From Aliamphritea ceti (GTDB lineage Bacteria > Pseudomonadota > Gammaproteobacteria > Pseudomonadales > Balneatricaceae), in the NCBI RefSeq assembly GCF_024347215.1, contig NZ_AP025282.1, forward strand, positions 372,001 through 436,000: a stretch of 64,000 nucleotides of DNA, written 5' to 3'. The translations under genes and the position numbers were made by a program. Under the pieces are notes generated by a model that was given only the letters and a program-made list of their open reading frames with translations, had not been told where the DNA came from and ran no database searches. Below, piece by piece: positions 8,724 to 17,214 of the stretch (the stretch's first letter is position 1; every line of letters starts with the position of its first letter).

Positions 8724-10055
8724 ATGAAGGCAGTGCAGAAGCATCAGGTATTGGTAGTGGATGATAACCACGATGACCTGCGTTTATTAAGTCAGGATCT
8801 GGCGGAGCTGGAACTAGACGTCAGAGTCAGTATCAGTGCTGCTATGGCACTTAAGCAAATTAAGCAGTCATTACCTGATCTAATTGTTCTGGATTGCAAA
8901 ATGCCGGATATGGACGGTTTTGAACTATGCCAACGGCTGAAAAGTGACGCTTGTACACAAGCGGTACCGGTGATTTTTGTCAGTGCTTTATGTGATAACG
9001 AGGAAGTTGTTAAGGGATTAGAAATAGGCGCTGTAGATTTTATTCGTAAACCTTATGTCAAAGCAGAGATTCTCGCACGTGTCAGGGTTCACCTTAATCT
9101 GAAGCAACGTACGGAGCAGTTGCATCGCTCACTGAATGAGTGTCGGGATATTGCCTGGCAGAATCAGGAAGGCTTCTTTCATCGCTTAATCGAAAGGGTT
9201 AACAGCGTTTATTGGATAGTCAGTGGTGACTGGCAGCAGATGCATTATGTGAATCCGGCTTATGAGTCGGTATGGGGCGACAGTGCTGAGCAGTTGCGTG
9301 CTGAGCCTTTAACCTGGCTGAGTCGTCTTGCCAGTGGTGATGTCAGCACTATCCGCCAGTGTATTGAGCGGACGATTCGGGAACTGCCGGATATGATCAG
9401 TCTGCCGGACTATCGGCTGGTTTTATCTGATGGCTCCGTAAAGTGGATTCAGACCAAGGGCTACCGCATTGAGCCAGGTAATTTAACGGATGATCGCTAT
9501 GCCTGGGTCAGTACGGATATTTCTGTCCGCAAAAGCAACGAACAAAACCTAAATTATCTGGCGAATCATGATCCGCTTACGGGCCTGCGTAATCGTTTAC
9601 AGCTTGCCGACCGTGTCAGCAGTGAGGTGATTCGTTCACAACGGCGTGGGCACTCGCTGGCTCTGCTGATTATTGATGTTGATCATTTTAAATTGGTGAA
9701 TGATCAGTATGGTCATATGGCGGGTGACCTGGCCTTGTGTGCATTGGCAGCGGTGCTGAAAGAGCAGATTCGCTCGATTGATTCGGCCTTTCGCTATGGC
9801 GGCGAAGAATTCGTGGTTATGTTACCTGAAGAGTCTCTTTCGCAGGCGTTGCAGGTTGCCGAACGGATTCGTCAGCGGGTCGCGGATAAGCCTTTGCAGC
9901 TGGAGAATGGTGAAGTGCAGATTACCGTCAGTATTGGCGTCTCGGTTTACCCTGCTGATGGTGATGACTATAACCGCCTGATCCGGGTGGCAGACCGACA
10001 TTTGCTGAATGCCAAACAAAGAGGCCGTAACTGTGTACAACCTGAACATGATTAA
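8724..10055 (+). CDS. REC-PAS-GGDEF response regulator (diguanylate cyclase)
   Basis: A 443-residue regulator of three parts: receiver (about 8-125; Asp57 in VLDCKMPDMDG, Lys109 in IRKPYV), PAS sensor (about 150-270, SVYWIVSGDW to WVSTDISVRK) and GGDEF cyclase (about 275-440). The active-site signature is GGEEF at 359-363, an accepted active variant, and an RxxD inhibitory site (RSID, 350-353) lies exactly five residues before it. It should therefore make cyclic di-GMP from GTP under feedback inhibition, gated by phosphorylation. It overlaps the start of the next gene by 8 bases, so translation is probably coupled to the binding-protein gene. Confidence 0.92.
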   Translation: MKAVQKHQVLVVDDNHDDLRLLSQDLAELELDVRVSISAAMALKQIKQSLPDLIVLDCKMPDMDGFELCQRLKSDACTQAVPVIFVSALCDNEEVVKGLEIGAVDFIRKPYVKAEILARVRVHLNLKQRTEQLHRSLNECRDIAWQNQEGFFHRLIERVNSVYWIVSGDWQQMHYVNPAYESVWGDSAEQLRAEPLTWLSRLASGDVSTIRQCIERTIRELPDMISLPDYRLVLSDGSVKWIQTKGYRIEPGNLTDDRYAWVSTDISVRKSNEQNLNYLANHDPLTGLRNRLQLADRVSSEVIRSQRRGHSLALLIIDVDHFKLVNDQYGHMAGDLALCALAAVLKEQIRSIDSAFRYGGEEFVVMLPEESLSQALQVAERIRQRVADKPLQLENGEVQITVSIGVSVYPADGDDYNRLIRVADRHLLNAKQRGRNCVQPEHD

Positions 10056-11439
10056 TGTTTGGGGCTTGTGTCGCCTGTTATTGCCTGGTTTGTCCGCTTT
10101 ACTGCTGCTGACATGGTTTCCTCTGTCTGTTCAGGCAACACCTGTTGGTGCGCTGAATGTTTCTTCATGGCAGAAAGCAAACATAAACTGGCAACAGTTT
10201 TCCGGCACTACATTATCAGTGTTAGCCGATGCACAGCCGGCATTTCAGGCGTTGCAGACAAAATTACCCTATTTTGAAAAGCTGACGGGCATTAAAGTGG
10301 GCTTTCATCAGGTAGATCAGGAGCGAATGCGGGATATTCGCAGAATTGATCTGAATACTGGCGCTGGTATTTATGATGTTGTGCCTATTGGCATCTCTTA
10401 TTTAGGAGAGGCCTATCATAATGGCTGGCTCGAAGAGCTTCAGCCTTATCTTGAAAATCCAGCTCTGACTGATACCGGTTGGTACGACCAGGCCGATATT
10501 ACCCCGGGTAGCCTTAAACTGAGCAGCATTAACGGAGTAATGTTATCCCTGCCTTTCGATTTTTCGGCGCCAGTATTCTTCTATCGCAAAGATTTGTTTC
10601 AACGCTATGAATTGCAAGTGCCGGACACTTTTGAACAACTGTTGCGGTTAAAGACAGACTTGCAGATGGCGCTTGAAGAAGATGGCTACCATGACATGTA
10701 TGCGTTTGCATCCCGTACCCGTGCCGGAGCTGGCTTAAATACCTGGACGGTCATTCCGGTTATTCGGTCGTATGGCGGTGAAATGCTGGATGGTTCACTG
10801 ACACCTGTTTTTAATAGCCCGCAGGCTGTAGAGGCACTGCGGGTTTACCGGGATATGGTGACAGGGTATGGCAGCCCGCCCGGGGCTCCGATGTTAAATT
10901 CTTACGAAATTCGTGATCAGTTTAAGCAGGGAAGGCTGGCGGCTGTGATTGCTGCTTCGCACCTGTTTGCCGAAATGGATAGCCCGCAAAAGTCAGTTGT
11001 TTGGGATAAGTGGGATGCTGCACCCATGCCCCGTGGCCCGGTGACCAGAGCTACTTCATTATGGTCCTGGGCGTTTGCGATTAACGCCCATGCCAGAAAT
11101 AAAGATGCGGCCTGGCTTTTTCTGCAATGGGCCTCTTCCAGAGAAACTGCGCTGTTGCTGCGTGATGATGATGCACCTGCGCGGGCGTCACTTTGGTACT
11201 CCGACGTCTATGATTACCTTAATGCTCCCGGTTTTATTAACGTCGGTCGCTGGCTAATGGATCAACGTGATATCGACCGTATGCAAAATGGTTTGCCGGA
11301 ATTCCCGGAAGCCGGACTGGTGGCGTCTCAGGCATTCAATGAGATTTTTTTTGGTGCGCCAGTCACTCCGACACTGGATCAGGCGGTAATCCGGGTTGAG
11401 CAGATTATGCAGTCAGGCTCCAGCCGGGGTAATCGCTGA
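10048..11439 (+). CDS. Extracellular solute-binding protein, family 1 (sugar type)
   Basis: A 463-residue secreted protein with a signal peptide (MINVWGLCRLLLPGLSALLL, then WFPLSVQA), followed by a family-1 binding-protein fold. Recognisable parts are FEKLTGIKVGFHQVDQERMR, GIYDVVPIGISYLGE, SLPFDFSAPVFFYRKDLF and the helical WLFLQWASSRETA near the C-terminus. Such proteins normally feed sugars or polyols to an ABC importer, but no permease or ATPase gene is present. Instead it sits between a cyclase gene (8-base overlap) and a hybrid kinase gene (7-base gap), which suggests it presents a ligand to the kinase. An in-frame ATG at 10009 would give a poor N-terminus, so I prefer 10048. Confidence 0.85.
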   Translation: MINVWGLCRLLLPGLSALLLLTWFPLSVQATPVGALNVSSWQKANINWQQFSGTTLSVLADAQPAFQALQTKLPYFEKLTGIKVGFHQVDQERMRDIRRIDLNTGAGIYDVVPIGISYLGEAYHNGWLEELQPYLENPALTDTGWYDQADITPGSLKLSSINGVMLSLPFDFSAPVFFYRKDLFQRYELQVPDTFEQLLRLKTDLQMALEEDGYHDMYAFASRTRAGAGLNTWTVIPVIRSYGGEMLDGSLTPVFNSPQAVEALRVYRDMVTGYGSPPGAPMLNSYEIRDQFKQGRLAAVIAASHLFAEMDSPQKSVVWDKWDAAPMPRGPVTRATSLWSWAFAINAHARNKDAAWLFLQWASSRETALLLRDDDAPARASLWYSDVYDYLNAPGFINVGRWLMDQRDIDRMQNGLPEFPEAGLVASQAFNEIFFGAPVTPTLDQAVIRVEQIMQSGSSRGNR

Positions 11440-11446
11440 GGTGCAG

Positions 11447-13687
11447 ATGCTGGGAAGGTTTTCTTTGAAAATAAAGTTGTTGCTGGGAGTGGCGCTGATC
11501 ACTATTGCCAGCTTTGCGCTGAATACCTGGCTTCACCTCTATGAACTGCGTGTCACCTACCTCAATGAAGCAACGAATAATGCGCGGACTTTCTCCCAGG
11601 ATTTACCCAGAGAAATGCAGTTATTGCAGGAAAGTAATGACAATCTTGACTGGATACGTCGGGTTCAGACAATCAGGTGTATAGAGCTATATCAGATGGG
11701 ACGTGCACAAGGGATAAAGTTTGTCTCATTGCTCGACGAGCAGGGCGTCGCGGTTGCCCATAGTGATGTGAATCAGATAGGCGTGACTGTTACCGGTATC
11801 TTTCCGTTAGGTCAGAATCTGTTAAAGGAAAAAGCACTTTTAAAAGAAGGTGTTATTTACATTCTGATACCTGTGTTTGGGAGAGATGGCAGTTACATGG
11901 GCACTGTCTTTATGGGAGAAGAAGCCGCTGAGCTGGAGAGTAAGCTTGCGGATTCGTTAATGATTTCAGTGTTTATCTTTTTCCTGTGTATTTTGCTTGG
12001 CATTACGGCTCTGTATTACCTGTTGAAGACTTTCTTTTTGCGCCCGCTAATGGTGTTGCACGAGGCTGCCAGCAGGATCACCTCCGGTGATCTGGATAAT
12101 CCTGTGGTACTACAGGGGTCCGGAGAAATTGTAGAACTGGCCCGCAGTGTCGATCTGATGCGGATCTCTATTAAGAGCAAGATTAATGAACTAAGCAGTT
12201 ACGGCGATAAGCTGGAAAAAGAAGTCGAACAACGCACCGGAGAGCTGGAGGCTGAGAAAGAAAATGCCGAAGCGGCTAATCAGGCTAAGAGTGTGTTTCT
12301 GGCGAATATGTCGCATGAAATCCGCACTCCGATGAACGCAATTCTGGGTTATTCACAGTTATTATTGCGGGATAAAGGTCTGAGTTTTCAGCAACGGGAA
12401 TCGGTTGATGCGATTAGCCGCGGTGGCACACATCTGCTGACACTGATTAATGATGTGCTGGAAATGTCGAAGATCGAAGCTGGGCGTTTAGAGCCCAAGC
12501 TTGCCTACTTCAACATCCGTGAAGTGATTGGCGATATGGAAAGTATGTTTGCTAACAAAGCCCGTTCCAAGCGCTTACTGTTTAAAGTAGAAAACGACTC
12601 GCAGATGCCGGACTTCCTTATTTCTGATGAAGGTATGTTGCGTCAGCTACTGGTAAATCTGGTTGGTAATGCGATTAAGTTTACCCATCAGGGAGGTGTG
12701 ACTGTTCGGACTGTCTTTCAGTTACTGACGGAAGATACCGGACGTCTGATTATTCAGGTAGTAGATACCGGCGTGGGTCTTAGTTCAGAGGAGCAGGAAC
12801 GAATCTTTGAACCTTTCGAACAGTCCATTATGTCAAGCAGCCAGTATGGTCGTAGCGGTACCGGGTTGGGCCTGGCTATTTGCTGCCAGTATCTGGAATT
12901 ACTGGAAGGAGAAATGCGCCTGCAGAGTCACCTGGGCGAAGGCAGTTGTTTTTCTGTAGAGCTGCCAGTGCATATAGCGGATAACCAGCAACGTCGGATG
13001 AGTGAATATAACCGTCGGCCTGTTGCTCTGGCAGCAGAGCAGGCTGTGCCTAAAATCATGATCGTGGATGATGTTGCCAGCAACCGGGATATCTTTAAAG
13101 CTTTCTTGCAGCCACTGGGATTTCGACTGGCGGAAGTTGGCAGCGCGACATATGCGCTGGAACTATATAACCGCTGGCAGCCGGACCTGTTACTCATGGA
13201 TAAACGTATGCCAGAGATGGATGGCATATCTCTTATGCAGCAGATTAAGTCTGCAGCAGCTAATGCACGTTTGAAAGTGCCCAAGGTTATTTTGGTAACC
13301 GCCAGTGCGTTTAAGGATGAGGAACGGGTGGCTATAGAGGCCGGGGCAGATGCCTTTTTACGTAAGCCTGTGAATGAGTTTGAGTTACTGTCTTTGGTCG
13401 GCCGTTTGCTGCGTTTGGAATATGTATTTGAACGGTTTGAAGCAGGTACGGCGATCAGTCCGCCTGAAAAGATCAGTGTAGAACGTTTGGAAGCTCTCCC
13501 GGCTGAGTTACATCAGGATTTATTGCAAGCCGCACAGCAAATGAACTTTACCCGCTGCCAACAGCTGATCGAAGCTGTTCGCAGTCATGATGCCGATATG
13601 TATGAGACGCTGCAGAAGTTGCTCTGGCACTTTGAGTTTGAACAGATCAGCGAGTGTATGAACAGACGTTCAAGTTTTTCTGACTGA
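11447..13687 (+). CDS. Hybrid sensor histidine kinase
   Basis: A 746-residue inner-membrane kinase. From the N-terminus: a membrane segment (about 8-27), a periplasmic sensor of about 140 residues, a second membrane segment (about 172-195), HAMP, a short coiled coil, HisKA with His290 in ANMSHEIRTPMNAILGY, HATPase (NLVGNAIKFT, VVDTGVGLS, GTGLGLAI) and a receiver with Asp585 in LLMDKRMPEMDG and Lys640 in LRKPVN. About 90 residues follow without a recognisable Hpt domain, so relay to the two upstream regulators would need an Hpt elsewhere or direct transfer. GAGG precedes the ATG at 11447; the longer in-frame start at 11396 lies inside the previous gene. Confidence 0.92.
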   Translation: MLGRFSLKIKLLLGVALITIASFALNTWLHLYELRVTYLNEATNNARTFSQDLPREMQLLQESNDNLDWIRRVQTIRCIELYQMGRAQGIKFVSLLDEQGVAVAHSDVNQIGVTVTGIFPLGQNLLKEKALLKEGVIYILIPVFGRDGSYMGTVFMGEEAAELESKLADSLMISVFIFFLCILLGITALYYLLKTFFLRPLMVLHEAASRITSGDLDNPVVLQGSGEIVELARSVDLMRISIKSKINELSSYGDKLEKEVEQRTGELEAEKENAEAANQAKSVFLANMSHEIRTPMNAILGYSQLLLRDKGLSFQQRESVDAISRGGTHLLTLINDVLEMSKIEAGRLEPKLAYFNIREVIGDMESMFANKARSKRLLFKVENDSQMPDFLISDEGMLRQLLVNLVGNAIKFTHQGGVTVRTVFQLLTEDTGRLIIQVVDTGVGLSSEEQERIFEPFEQSIMSSSQYGRSGTGLGLAICCQYLELLEGEMRLQSHLGEGSCFSVELPVHIADNQQRRMSEYNRRPVALAAEQAVPKIMIVDDVASNRDIFKAFLQPLGFRLAEVGSATYALELYNRWQPDLLLMDKRMPEMDGISLMQQIKSAAANARLKVPKVILVTASAFKDEERVAIEAGADAFLRKPVNEFELLSLVGRLLRLEYVFERFEAGTAISPPEKISVERLEALPAELHQDLLQAAQQMNFTRCQQLIEAVRSHDADMYETLQKLLWHFEFEQISECMNRRSSFSD

Positions 13688-13772
13688 TCAGACTTGTATT
13701 CAGGCTGTATTACTGTCATTTAGTAAGCTTAGATTTATTACCGCTGTTAATTGTACAGAGTAGGGAAGCAGA

Positions 13773-14648
13773 ATGGATACGCAACGCCCGATGCTAGGCA
13801 TATGCCTGATGGTTGCAGGTATGCTGGTGGTGCCTTTTCTGGATGTTTGCGCCAAAATTCTTGGTCAGACTTATCCGGTAATGGAGGTTGTCTGGGCACG
13901 TTACTTTTTTCATTTTCTCTGGTTGTTGCCTTTATTGGCCTGGAAGCGGTTAGCCTGGTGGCGCTGGCCGGCAAGTGCGGGTTCACAAGGTTTGCGGGGG
14001 CTATTTCTATTAGCCTGTACTTTGTGCTTCTTTCTGTCGATTCAGAGCAATCCTATTCCGAATTCTTTGGCGCTGTTATTTGTGGCCCCGCTGATTATTA
14101 CTGCATTGTCGCCGCTAATATTACGGGAACGGCTGGATCTGCGCAGAGCCGGGGCGGCAGGGTTTGGCTTTATTGGTGTATTAATTGTGCTACAGCCGGC
14201 GGCCGATGATTTTGCCTTTTCCAGCCTGTGGGCGCTCGCGGCCGGTGTGTGTTATGCGTTTTATATTATGTCGACGCGTAAAATGTCACAACGGGCTAAA
14301 CCTCTGTTAGGCCTGATGTATATCGCGATAGTGGGATTGGTGCTGATGAGCCTGATGATGCCATTTGTCTGGGTTGCACCGGATCTGAAAGGCTGGGGGA
14401 TTATGGCACTGATGGGGTTGTTTGCAGCTACAGGTCATTTTCTGATTATTAAAGCCTGCGAGTATGCCCCGGCTTCTTTACTGGCTCCTTTTAATTACAC
14501 CGAGATTGTCGGCGCCTGCACTATCAGTTATCTGTTTTTTGCCTATTTGCCGGATGCACTGATGTGGCTGGGGATAGGTATTATCTGTGCCAGCGGTATT
14601 TATACGTCAGTGTATGAATACCGCCGTCAGTCTGCTGCGCGTGGTTGA
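13773..14648 (+). CDS. DMT-superfamily EamA transporter
   Basis: A 291-residue inner-membrane protein with about ten hydrophobic segments in two EamA repeats. Landmarks are LDVCAKILGQTYPVMEVVWARYFFH in overview, the loop NPIPNSLALLFVAPLIITALS, and a second repeat starting FAFSSLWALAAGVCYAFYIM. It belongs to the S-adenosylmethionine/riboflavin-transporter-like branch of EamA by general look, but the substrate is not known. AGGGAAG lies just before the ATG. It is a single-gene unit ended by a strong hairpin at 14675-14712. Confidence 0.88.
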   Translation: MDTQRPMLGICLMVAGMLVVPFLDVCAKILGQTYPVMEVVWARYFFHFLWLLPLLAWKRLAWWRWPASAGSQGLRGLFLLACTLCFFLSIQSNPIPNSLALLFVAPLIITALSPLILRERLDLRRAGAAGFGFIGVLIVLQPAADDFAFSSLWALAAGVCYAFYIMSTRKMSQRAKPLLGLMYIAIVGLVLMSLMMPFVWVAPDLKGWGIMALMGLFAATGHFLIIKACEYAPASLLAPFNYTEIVGACTISYLFFAYLPDALMWLGIGIICASGIYTSVYEYRRQSAARG

Positions 14649-14674
14649 TTATTTAAAAGTTCTGATTGAAAGCC

Positions 14675-14712
14675 ACCTCTTCAGTACCTGTTTACACAGG
14701 TGCTGAAGAGGT
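14675..14712. terminator. Long hairpin between convergent genes
   Basis: A 17-base stem with one G-T wobble and a TTAC loop. The left arm begins ACCTCTTCAG and the right arm ends CTGAAGAGGT. It lies 26 bases after the EamA stop and 16 bases from the stop of the convergent membrane-protein gene. No long T-run follows on either side, but position and stability fit a bidirectional transcription terminator. Confidence 0.7.
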
Positions 14713-14728
14713 ATTCTGGATATTCAGT

Positions 14729-15175
14729 TTATTCCGGTTTACCGACGACACTTCCCAGTATTACGCCAAATACCATATGGCCCATCAGTGCGACCATTGC
14801 TCTTGGCATGCTGTCCAGAAAGAGTCCCTGACCAATCGCCGGCATTACCACTGTCATAGCAAACAGGTAGACAAACAGTAGGAATATAACGCCCCGGAGA
14901 GCTGCTGGTCCGGGCAGCCGACGGGCTGCTAAAACCAGATAGGAAAGTGGGAAGGCGATGGTACCCAGGGCGAAATGCGCGATCATGCCATCCAGGTGAG
15001 AGCCGTTAAACAGCGGTGCCAGAATAGCGGCAACGTCCATGGCGTGGCCAATCATTAACGGGGCTATGAACTTACCCATCATGGTAAAGGCCAGGGTGCC
15101 GGCAAAGCCGCCCAGTAGCGCTTTTAACAGATGGCTTTTGACATAACTGCCGGTGTCGGTTGAATAAGCATTCAT
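14729..15175 (-). CDS. Small integral membrane protein of unknown function
   Basis: A 148-residue protein with four predicted membrane segments: LLKALLGGFAGTLAFTMMG, MIAHFALGTIAFPLSYLVLA, LRGVIFLLFVYLFAMTVVM and MVALMGHMVFGVILGSVVG. A His (HAMDVAAILAPLF) and a conserved-looking GSHLDGMIAH loop face one side. I do not recognise a family with a known function. It has no close neighbour on its strand; the upstream gene ends 45 bases away, so weak co-transcription with the glutamate-synthase-like gene is possible. Confidence 0.75.
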   Translation of the reverse strand: MNAYSTDTGSYVKSHLLKALLGGFAGTLAFTMMGKFIAPLMIGHAMDVAAILAPLFNGSHLDGMIAHFALGTIAFPLSYLVLAARRLPGPAALRGVIFLLFVYLFAMTVVMPAIGQGLFLDSMPRAMVALMGHMVFGVILGSVVGKPE

Positions 15176-15220
15176 GGTTTTATCTCTGCTTTGAAAAGTT
15201 AACAGTAAGAGGATCAGTGC

Positions 15221-16831
15221 TCAGCCAGTGGTTACTGAGTCAGGATATGGCGGTGAAAAATATTCCGTACTGGCCAGTTGCCAGTCACGGGCATAATCGG
15301 CGGGAATGTTTTCGTTAAGTAAGCTGTTCGGTTCCAGGTAGTTGTAAAGCTCGCGGTAACTCTTTTCCCGCTCGTCTTCGACTCGTCGCCAGATTTGTTC
15401 AGGCTGTAACTGATCCGGGTGTTTCAGGCCCATTGCGCCGAGAATATCCAGCATGCTGTCCACAGTCGCCTCGTGGTAATTGGCGACCCGCACATGTTTC
15501 TCTTTGATGTTTACCGCTTTAGCAAGCTTTGGATCCTGCGTGGCAATGCCTGTCGGGCAAGTATTGGTATTGCAGCGTAATGACTGAATGCAGCCCAGCG
15601 CAAACATCATTGCCCGGGCTGCATTACACATGTCGGCACCCAGCGCCAGCTTGGTTATCATGTCGAAGCCAGTGGCGACTTTACCGCTGGCAATGATACG
15701 GATCTGATCGCGCAGGCCAATGCCAACCAGACAGTTGTGTACAAAAAGTAAGCCTTCGTTGAGCGGAGTACCGAGTCGGTCGGTGTATTCGACCGGGGCA
15801 GCACCTGTGCCACCTTCGGCACCGTCAACAGTGATGAAGTCAGGCAAAATACCGGTTTCCAGCATTGCTTTACAGATACCCATGAACTCAGCATGATTGC
15901 CAATACACAGCTTAAAACCGATAGGTTTACCCTTAGACAGCGTGCGTAGTTGTTCAACGAAAATCAGTAATTCCCGTGGCGTAGAGAAGGCTGTGTGGGC
16001 CGGTGGTGAAATGACATCTTCACCGACAGGTACCAGACGAATACTGGCAATTTCCTGATTCACTTTTTGAGCTGGGAGTACGCCTCCATGGGAAGGCTTC
16101 GCGCCCTGAGAAAGCTTTATTTCAATCATTCTGACCTGCGGTAGCGCTGCTTTTTCCGCGAATGCTGTTGGATCAAAATTACCCTCCGGATCGCGGCAGC
16201 CAAAATAGCCGGTACCGATTTGCCAGAAAATGTCACCGCCTTCCTGTTGATGATAGGGGCTCAGTCCACCTTCTCCGGTGTTATGGGCAAAGCCCCCTAA
16301 CTTCGCGCCGGCATTCAGAGCACGGATGGCATTCGGGCTGAGGGCACCGAAGCTCATCGCGGAAATATTTAGCCGGGAGGCCTCATAAGGTTGCCTACAG
16401 TGTTTACCACCGACACGCACCCGACTGTCTGCCTGGCTGATTGTTTGCGGTGACAGAGAGTGGTTAGCGCGATGGTAACCGTTGGTGGTGATATCGAACT
16501 GCGTACCGAAAGGTTGAGTGTCATTACTTTTTTTGGCCCGGGCATATATCAGGTTACGGATTTCCCGGTTATACGGCCGGCCGCTCTGGTTGGTTTCAAT
16601 GAAATACTGACGGAGCTCCGGGCCTATCGACTGTAGCAGGTAGCGCAAATGGCCAATGACGGGGTAGTTATGCAGGATGTTATGTTTAGGTGTGTTTATG
16701 TCATACACGCCAATTAGCATGTATGGAAACAACACCACGAACCCCCAAAGCGCGGAGGGATGCAGTAGCGATAACAGCATTATTAGCAGGGTGCCGAATA
16801 TTGAAATTCGGAAGAATACTTTTCTGGCCAT
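15221..16831 (-). CDS. FMN-binding glutamate synthase family protein, membrane-anchored
   Basis: A 536-residue protein with an N-terminal membrane hairpin (about residues 5-45) and a Glu_synthase FMN barrel. The barrel shows FGALSPNAIRALNAGAKLGG, HNTGEGGLSPYHQ, IEIKLSQGAKPSHGGVLPA, ITVDGAEGGTGAAP and the iron-sulfur cysteines C-x5-C-x4-C in CIQSLRCNTNTC. These match the synthase core of GltB, but the glutaminase domain is missing, so it cannot use glutamine on its own. The family is common and poorly characterised; a role as an FMN/Fe-S oxidoreductase at the membrane is all that can be said. A 382-base upstream region with inverted repeats carries its promoter. Confidence 0.85.
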   Translation of the reverse strand: MARKVFFRISIFGTLLIMLLSLLHPSALWGFVVLFPYMLIGVYDINTPKHNILHNYPVIGHLRYLLQSIGPELRQYFIETNQSGRPYNREIRNLIYARAKKSNDTQPFGTQFDITTNGYHRANHSLSPQTISQADSRVRVGGKHCRQPYEASRLNISAMSFGALSPNAIRALNAGAKLGGFAHNTGEGGLSPYHQQEGGDIFWQIGTGYFGCRDPEGNFDPTAFAEKAALPQVRMIEIKLSQGAKPSHGGVLPAQKVNQEIASIRLVPVGEDVISPPAHTAFSTPRELLIFVEQLRTLSKGKPIGFKLCIGNHAEFMGICKAMLETGILPDFITVDGAEGGTGAAPVEYTDRLGTPLNEGLLFVHNCLVGIGLRDQIRIIASGKVATGFDMITKLALGADMCNAARAMMFALGCIQSLRCNTNTCPTGIATQDPKLAKAVNIKEKHVRVANYHEATVDSMLDILGAMGLKHPDQLQPEQIWRRVEDEREKSYRELYNYLEPNSLLNENIPADYARDWQLASTEYFSPPYPDSVTTG

Positions 16832-17214
16832 AAGATGTTCTTCTTTTTGTTTACGGAGAGTTATGGAGAGTCGTTGGCGGTCACACTGTCTGGCTGCAGA
16901 TAAATGCGTCTGTTTCTGGCGGAGTGTCAGAAGAGGTGTTGTACAGGCGACTGCTTAAGATTGACTGCCTGCTAGCCAGACTAAGTAAAACTGCTATCTG
17001 TGTTTGTTAGATACCTAACAGACGCTATTTGCCTGTTGCGATATGTAACCAGGCAAGCTGCACGTTAAGCGCGTATTTACGGACGCTCTGCACATCAGGA
17101 GCAGGGACAGCCAGAGGCACTCATGGGGGAAGTAAATACGGGGTGAGGGAACAACGCTAAGAGAAGAGAGTAAAGGGGCAGAGGGACGGGCGTTTACACG
17201 TCCTCTGCGTTTTA
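16832..17214. promoter_or_regulatory. Intergenic region with two inverted repeats
   Basis: This 383-base space holds no credible gene. At 17005-17020 the repeat TGTTAG-ATAC-CTAACA is perfect and extends with one mismatch to 9-base arms. At 17029-17056 arms TTGCCTG and CAGGCAA are separated by 14 bases. Both lie upstream of the leftward glutamate-synthase-like gene and downstream of the dioxygenase operon, so they are candidate operators for the former. The end of the space carries the terminator hairpin listed at 17178-17208. Confidence 0.45.
17178..17208 (-). terminator. Terminator-like hairpin of the catabolic operon
   Basis: Read leftward, a stem GCAGAGGACG pairs with a right arm that differs by one bulged base, around a 10-base loop. 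It begins 7 bases after the dioxygenase stop codon. The tract after it is CCCTTTACTC rather than a pure T-run, so it is a plausible but imperfect intrinsic terminator. Confidence 0.5.
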
